Made by a program: the position numbers and the translations under genes
Part shown: positions 62,825 through 64,000 of the stretch, piece after piece
Position numbering within the stretch: position 1 is the first letter of the stretch
Layout of the letters: each line of letters begins with the position of its first letter
The notes under the pieces: model-generated
What the model was told of the DNA's origin: nothing
Seen by the model: the letters and a program-made list of their open reading frames with translations, nothing else
Databases searched by the model: none
Origin: Marinospirillum sp.
GTDB taxonomy: Bacteria > Pseudomonadota > Gammaproteobacteria > Pseudomonadales > Halomonadaceae
NCBI RefSeq assembly: GCF_014859565.1
Contig: NZ_JACUUA010000001.1
Location: forward strand, 43,427-107,426
DNA length: 64,000 nucleotides
Direction of reading: 5' to 3'

Positions 62825-62986
62825 GATGAGCCTACCTTAGTGATGCAGTGGGTGCGGATGAAAGTTGCATGGGCGACCTAAGAGCTGAATGATATATTCC
62901 TTATACCATATTTTACTTGGTGGTGCCTCTGCATACAGACTCAAATATAGGTAGGGATCTAGTGTGAATCAATAGTGCAGATAAAT
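62825..62986. other. Leader region of the Che operon
   Basis: 162 bp between the pyp terminator and the receptor start. It must hold the operon's promoter if the terminator is efficient, but I see no convincing sigma-70, sigma-28 or sigma-54 match on the minus strand. Confidence 0.4.
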
Positions 62987-63015
62987 AAAAAAGGGAGGCA
63001 ATAACCTCCCTTTTT
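62987..63015 (-). terminator. Rho-independent terminator after pyp
   Basis: GGGAGG (62993-62998) pairs with CCTCCC (63005-63010); the A-run before it and T-run after it make it work in both directions. It separates pyp from the Che operon, so pyp can be a single-gene transcript. Confidence 0.8.
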
Positions 63016-63037
63016 GAGCTGAAAGTGGCGACGAACA

Positions 63038-63415
63038 TTACAAGCGCTTAACAAACACCCAGTAGCTTTCACCGTTCAGGGCTTTTTTCATGTGTACCTT
63101 CACCTTGGTGGGCTTCATTTCATGATCAAAGGTGTATTCGAACATGACATTCAGATTGCCCCCTTTCACGCCTTCATCAAAACGGCCTTTGAACTCGGGG
63201 CGGTTGGTGCAGGGAGCTACTTCACGAAAAAAACTCTTGCCGATCACCTTGCTGGGATCACGACCGGTGATATCACCTTCTGCTGCGTTGTATTGCAGAA
63301 TCTTGCCCTGAGCATCTAGCTGGATGGCACCAAAAGCAACCCCATCCAGTTGCTGTTTGGACATTTTGGCCAGGGTGTTTTCAATGTTGTCAGAACCGAA
63401 GGATAAAACTTCCAT
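63038..63415 (-). CDS. pyp: Photoactive yellow protein
   Basis: 125 aa, exactly the length of Halorhodospira halophila PYP and co-linear with it. Blue-light receptor of the PAS fold carrying trans-p-coumaric acid thioester-linked to cysteine. Every key position is kept: Cys69 (in [10 protein letters not shown]) for the chromophore; Tyr42, Glu46 and Thr50 (in [12 protein letters not shown]) for its hydrogen-bond network; Arg52 gate; Tyr94, Phe96, Met100 and Trp119 around the pocket. The start is the ATG at 63415 with AGAGGT 7 nt upstream; a GTG at 63424 is also in frame. Own terminator. The tal and pcl genes for its chromophore are 20 kb away at the other end of the same-strand gene run. Confidence 0.97.
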   Translation of the reverse strand: MEVLSFGSDNIENTLAKMSKQQLDGVAFGAIQLDAQGKILQYNAAEGDITGRDPSKVIGKSFFREVAPCTNRPEFKGRFDEGVKGGNLNVMFEYTFDHEMKPTKVKVHMKKALNGESYWVFVKRL

Positions 63416-63534
63416 GGTGTTCACCTCTTGTTGGTTGATAAGTTAAGTTTTGATTCCTTGATAAGGTGGGCTATGTACGGGCTTTTGTCAAGCTTTTGTA
63501 TAACAATGCTCTAGCCTAGTAAATGTAACTCGAT

Positions 63535-63555
63535 TCTTCCAGTAAGGCTGGAAGA
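63535..63555. other. Hairpin upstream of pyp
   Basis: TCTTCCAG (63535-63542) pairs perfectly with CTGGAAGA (63548-63555), loop TAAGG. No T-run on either side. It lies 120 bp upstream of the pyp start and 40 bp from the transposon remnant; could be a regulatory site or part of the element's end. Confidence 0.45.
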
Positions 63556-63595
63556 TTTGCTGCTGTACGTAACATTTAGCAAAATCCGCGTAAAC

Positions 63596-63615
63596 CCTCG
63601 CCCAATCGGGCGGGG
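63596..63615. repeat. Subterminal hairpin, left end of the IS remnant
   Basis: Stem CCTCGCCC/GGGCGGGG with loop AATC. A second hairpin (GAACCGC/GCGGTTC) follows at about 63626-63642. Confidence 0.7.
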
Positions 63616-63641
63616 ATATAAGCGGGAACCGCGCAGCGGTT

Positions 63642-63740
63642 CTAGTCCGGTGTAGCCTGACTTTGCACCTACTCTCTCAGTGTTTCAATCGTTGCCCCGC
63701 CTGCACTACAGGCAAAGTAGGAGCGTGACCAGAGCGCTGC
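63642..63740 (-). pseudogene. tnpA (Y1 transposase) C-terminal fragment with an in-frame stop
   Basis: The minus strand reads ALWSRSYFACSAGGATIETL, RE, then a TAG (63671-63669) followed in frame by VQSQATPD and a stop (63644-63642). This is the C-terminus of IS200-type TnpA, where a Tyr codon normally precedes VQSQ; the TAG is a nonsense change. Nothing upstream of about 63740 matches, including the catalytic region. Confidence 0.75.
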
Positions 63741-63859
63741 GCTTTTGCTTTGACGGGGTATATGGTATTGAGTATGCGTATCCGGCGTATAACAACTCTT
63801 TATGATGTTCACTCACTTGAAATATGACCTTGACGGTTTATAATGAAAGAAGTATATCA

Positions 63860-63943
63860 ATGAGCACTGAAATGTTAAAGGCCGCGAAAGTACGCATCTA
63901 CCCGACACCTGAGAAGTTGGAAGCCTCGCCCGTGGCGCTTTAG
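63860..63943 (+). pseudogene. tnpB N-terminal fragment
   Basis: 27 codons, MSTEMLKAAKVRIYPT followed by PEKLEASPVAL and TAG. MLKAxKxRIYPTPEQ is the usual start of IS605 OrfB/TnpB; after PEKLEA the frame runs straight into the right-end hairpin, so the rest of tnpB (including the nuclease) has been deleted. Confidence 0.7.
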
Positions 63944-63957
63944 CACTTAGGGCGGGG
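63924..63957. repeat. Subterminal hairpin, right end of the IS remnant
   Basis: Same outer stem CCTCGCCC/GGGCGGGG as the left end, with an inner GTG/CAC stem in a longer loop. In intact elements the tnpB-side end also encodes the guide RNA for TnpB. Confidence 0.7.
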
Positions 63958-64000
63958 AGCAGTCACTCAAAATAACCAGGTAGCTTTGCGACGATTCTGG

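Larger units (their letters stand above)
63596..63965. mobile_element. Decayed IS200/IS605-family element (internally deleted)
   Basis: A remnant about 370-400 bp long with the C-terminal end of an IS200-type tnpA (minus) and the N-terminal end of a tnpB (plus), arranged divergently as in IS605/IS608. Near each end is a hairpin with the same stem, CCTCGCCC/GGGCGGGG (63596-63615 and 63924-63957), as expected for subterminal hairpins recognised by Y1 transposases. Exact ends are uncertain because these elements make no target duplication. Confidence 0.7.

Noticed and set aside
63486..63491. TTGACA on the minus strand upstream of pyp as a -35 element
   Set aside because: No acceptable -10 hexamer lies 16-18 bp downstream (CACCTT-type sequences only).

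Overview
The window is chromosomal DNA from a Gram-negative gammaproteobacterium. It spans the replication origin region and runs into a light-sensing/chemosensory island. The taxonomic call is an inference. It rests on the gene order dnaA-dnaN-recF-gyrB next to rpmH-rnpA-yidC-mnmE, then mnmG-rsmG-parA-parB-atpIBEFHAGDC, as in Pseudomonas- and Oceanospirillales-type genomes. It also rests on a heptose/KDO lipopolysaccharide core gene set and a two-subunit glycyl-tRNA synthetase. No species is named.

Layout. (1) 1-2217: the 3'-truncated end-of-window ilvA (minus), then rpiA and a glutathione S-transferase-like gene. (2) 2220-11575: LPS inner-core genes. waaA, hldE and a GT9 heptosyltransferase are on the minus strand; kdkA, a GT4 glycosyltransferase and gmhB are on the plus strand, with glyQS among them. 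(3) 11621-14119: an unusual transporter-like protein with HEAT-like and cyclic-nucleotide-binding domains. (4) 14178-20581: gyrB, recF, dnaN and dnaA on the minus strand, with parS-like sites inside recF and dnaN. (5) 20582-29281: two DnaA-box clusters bracketing rpmH-rnpA-yidC-mnmE, then mnmG, rsmG, parA and parB. (6) 29333-36595: the complete F1Fo ATP synthase operon, with hairpins between several genes. (7) 36638-41265: mgtE-uppP-apbE-mgtE.

(8) 41278-63415 is the most remarkable part. Nineteen genes on the minus strand run from a canonical photoactive yellow protein (pyp) at the upstream end to its two chromophore-making enzymes, tyrosine ammonia-lyase (tal) and p-coumarate:CoA ligase (pcl), at the downstream end. 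Between them lie two chemoreceptor-type proteins, a three-domain CheW, CheA, CheB, CheR, several CheY-like receivers, a HEAT-repeat protein, a STAS-like protein, a ParA-like ATPase, a CheB-CheR-PAS fusion and two histidine kinases. Most gaps are under 50 bp and several genes overlap by 4 bp. A light-controlled chemosensory pathway is the simplest reading: Tal makes p-coumarate from tyrosine, Pcl activates it as the CoA thioester, PYP takes it on Cys69, and the photocycle feeds a soluble receptor-CheW-CheA array. The link from PYP to the Che proteins is inferred from position only.

(9) 63535-64000: a decayed IS200/IS605-type element with tnpA and tnpB remnants and matching terminal hairpins borders the island.

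No rRNA, tRNA or CRISPR array was seen.
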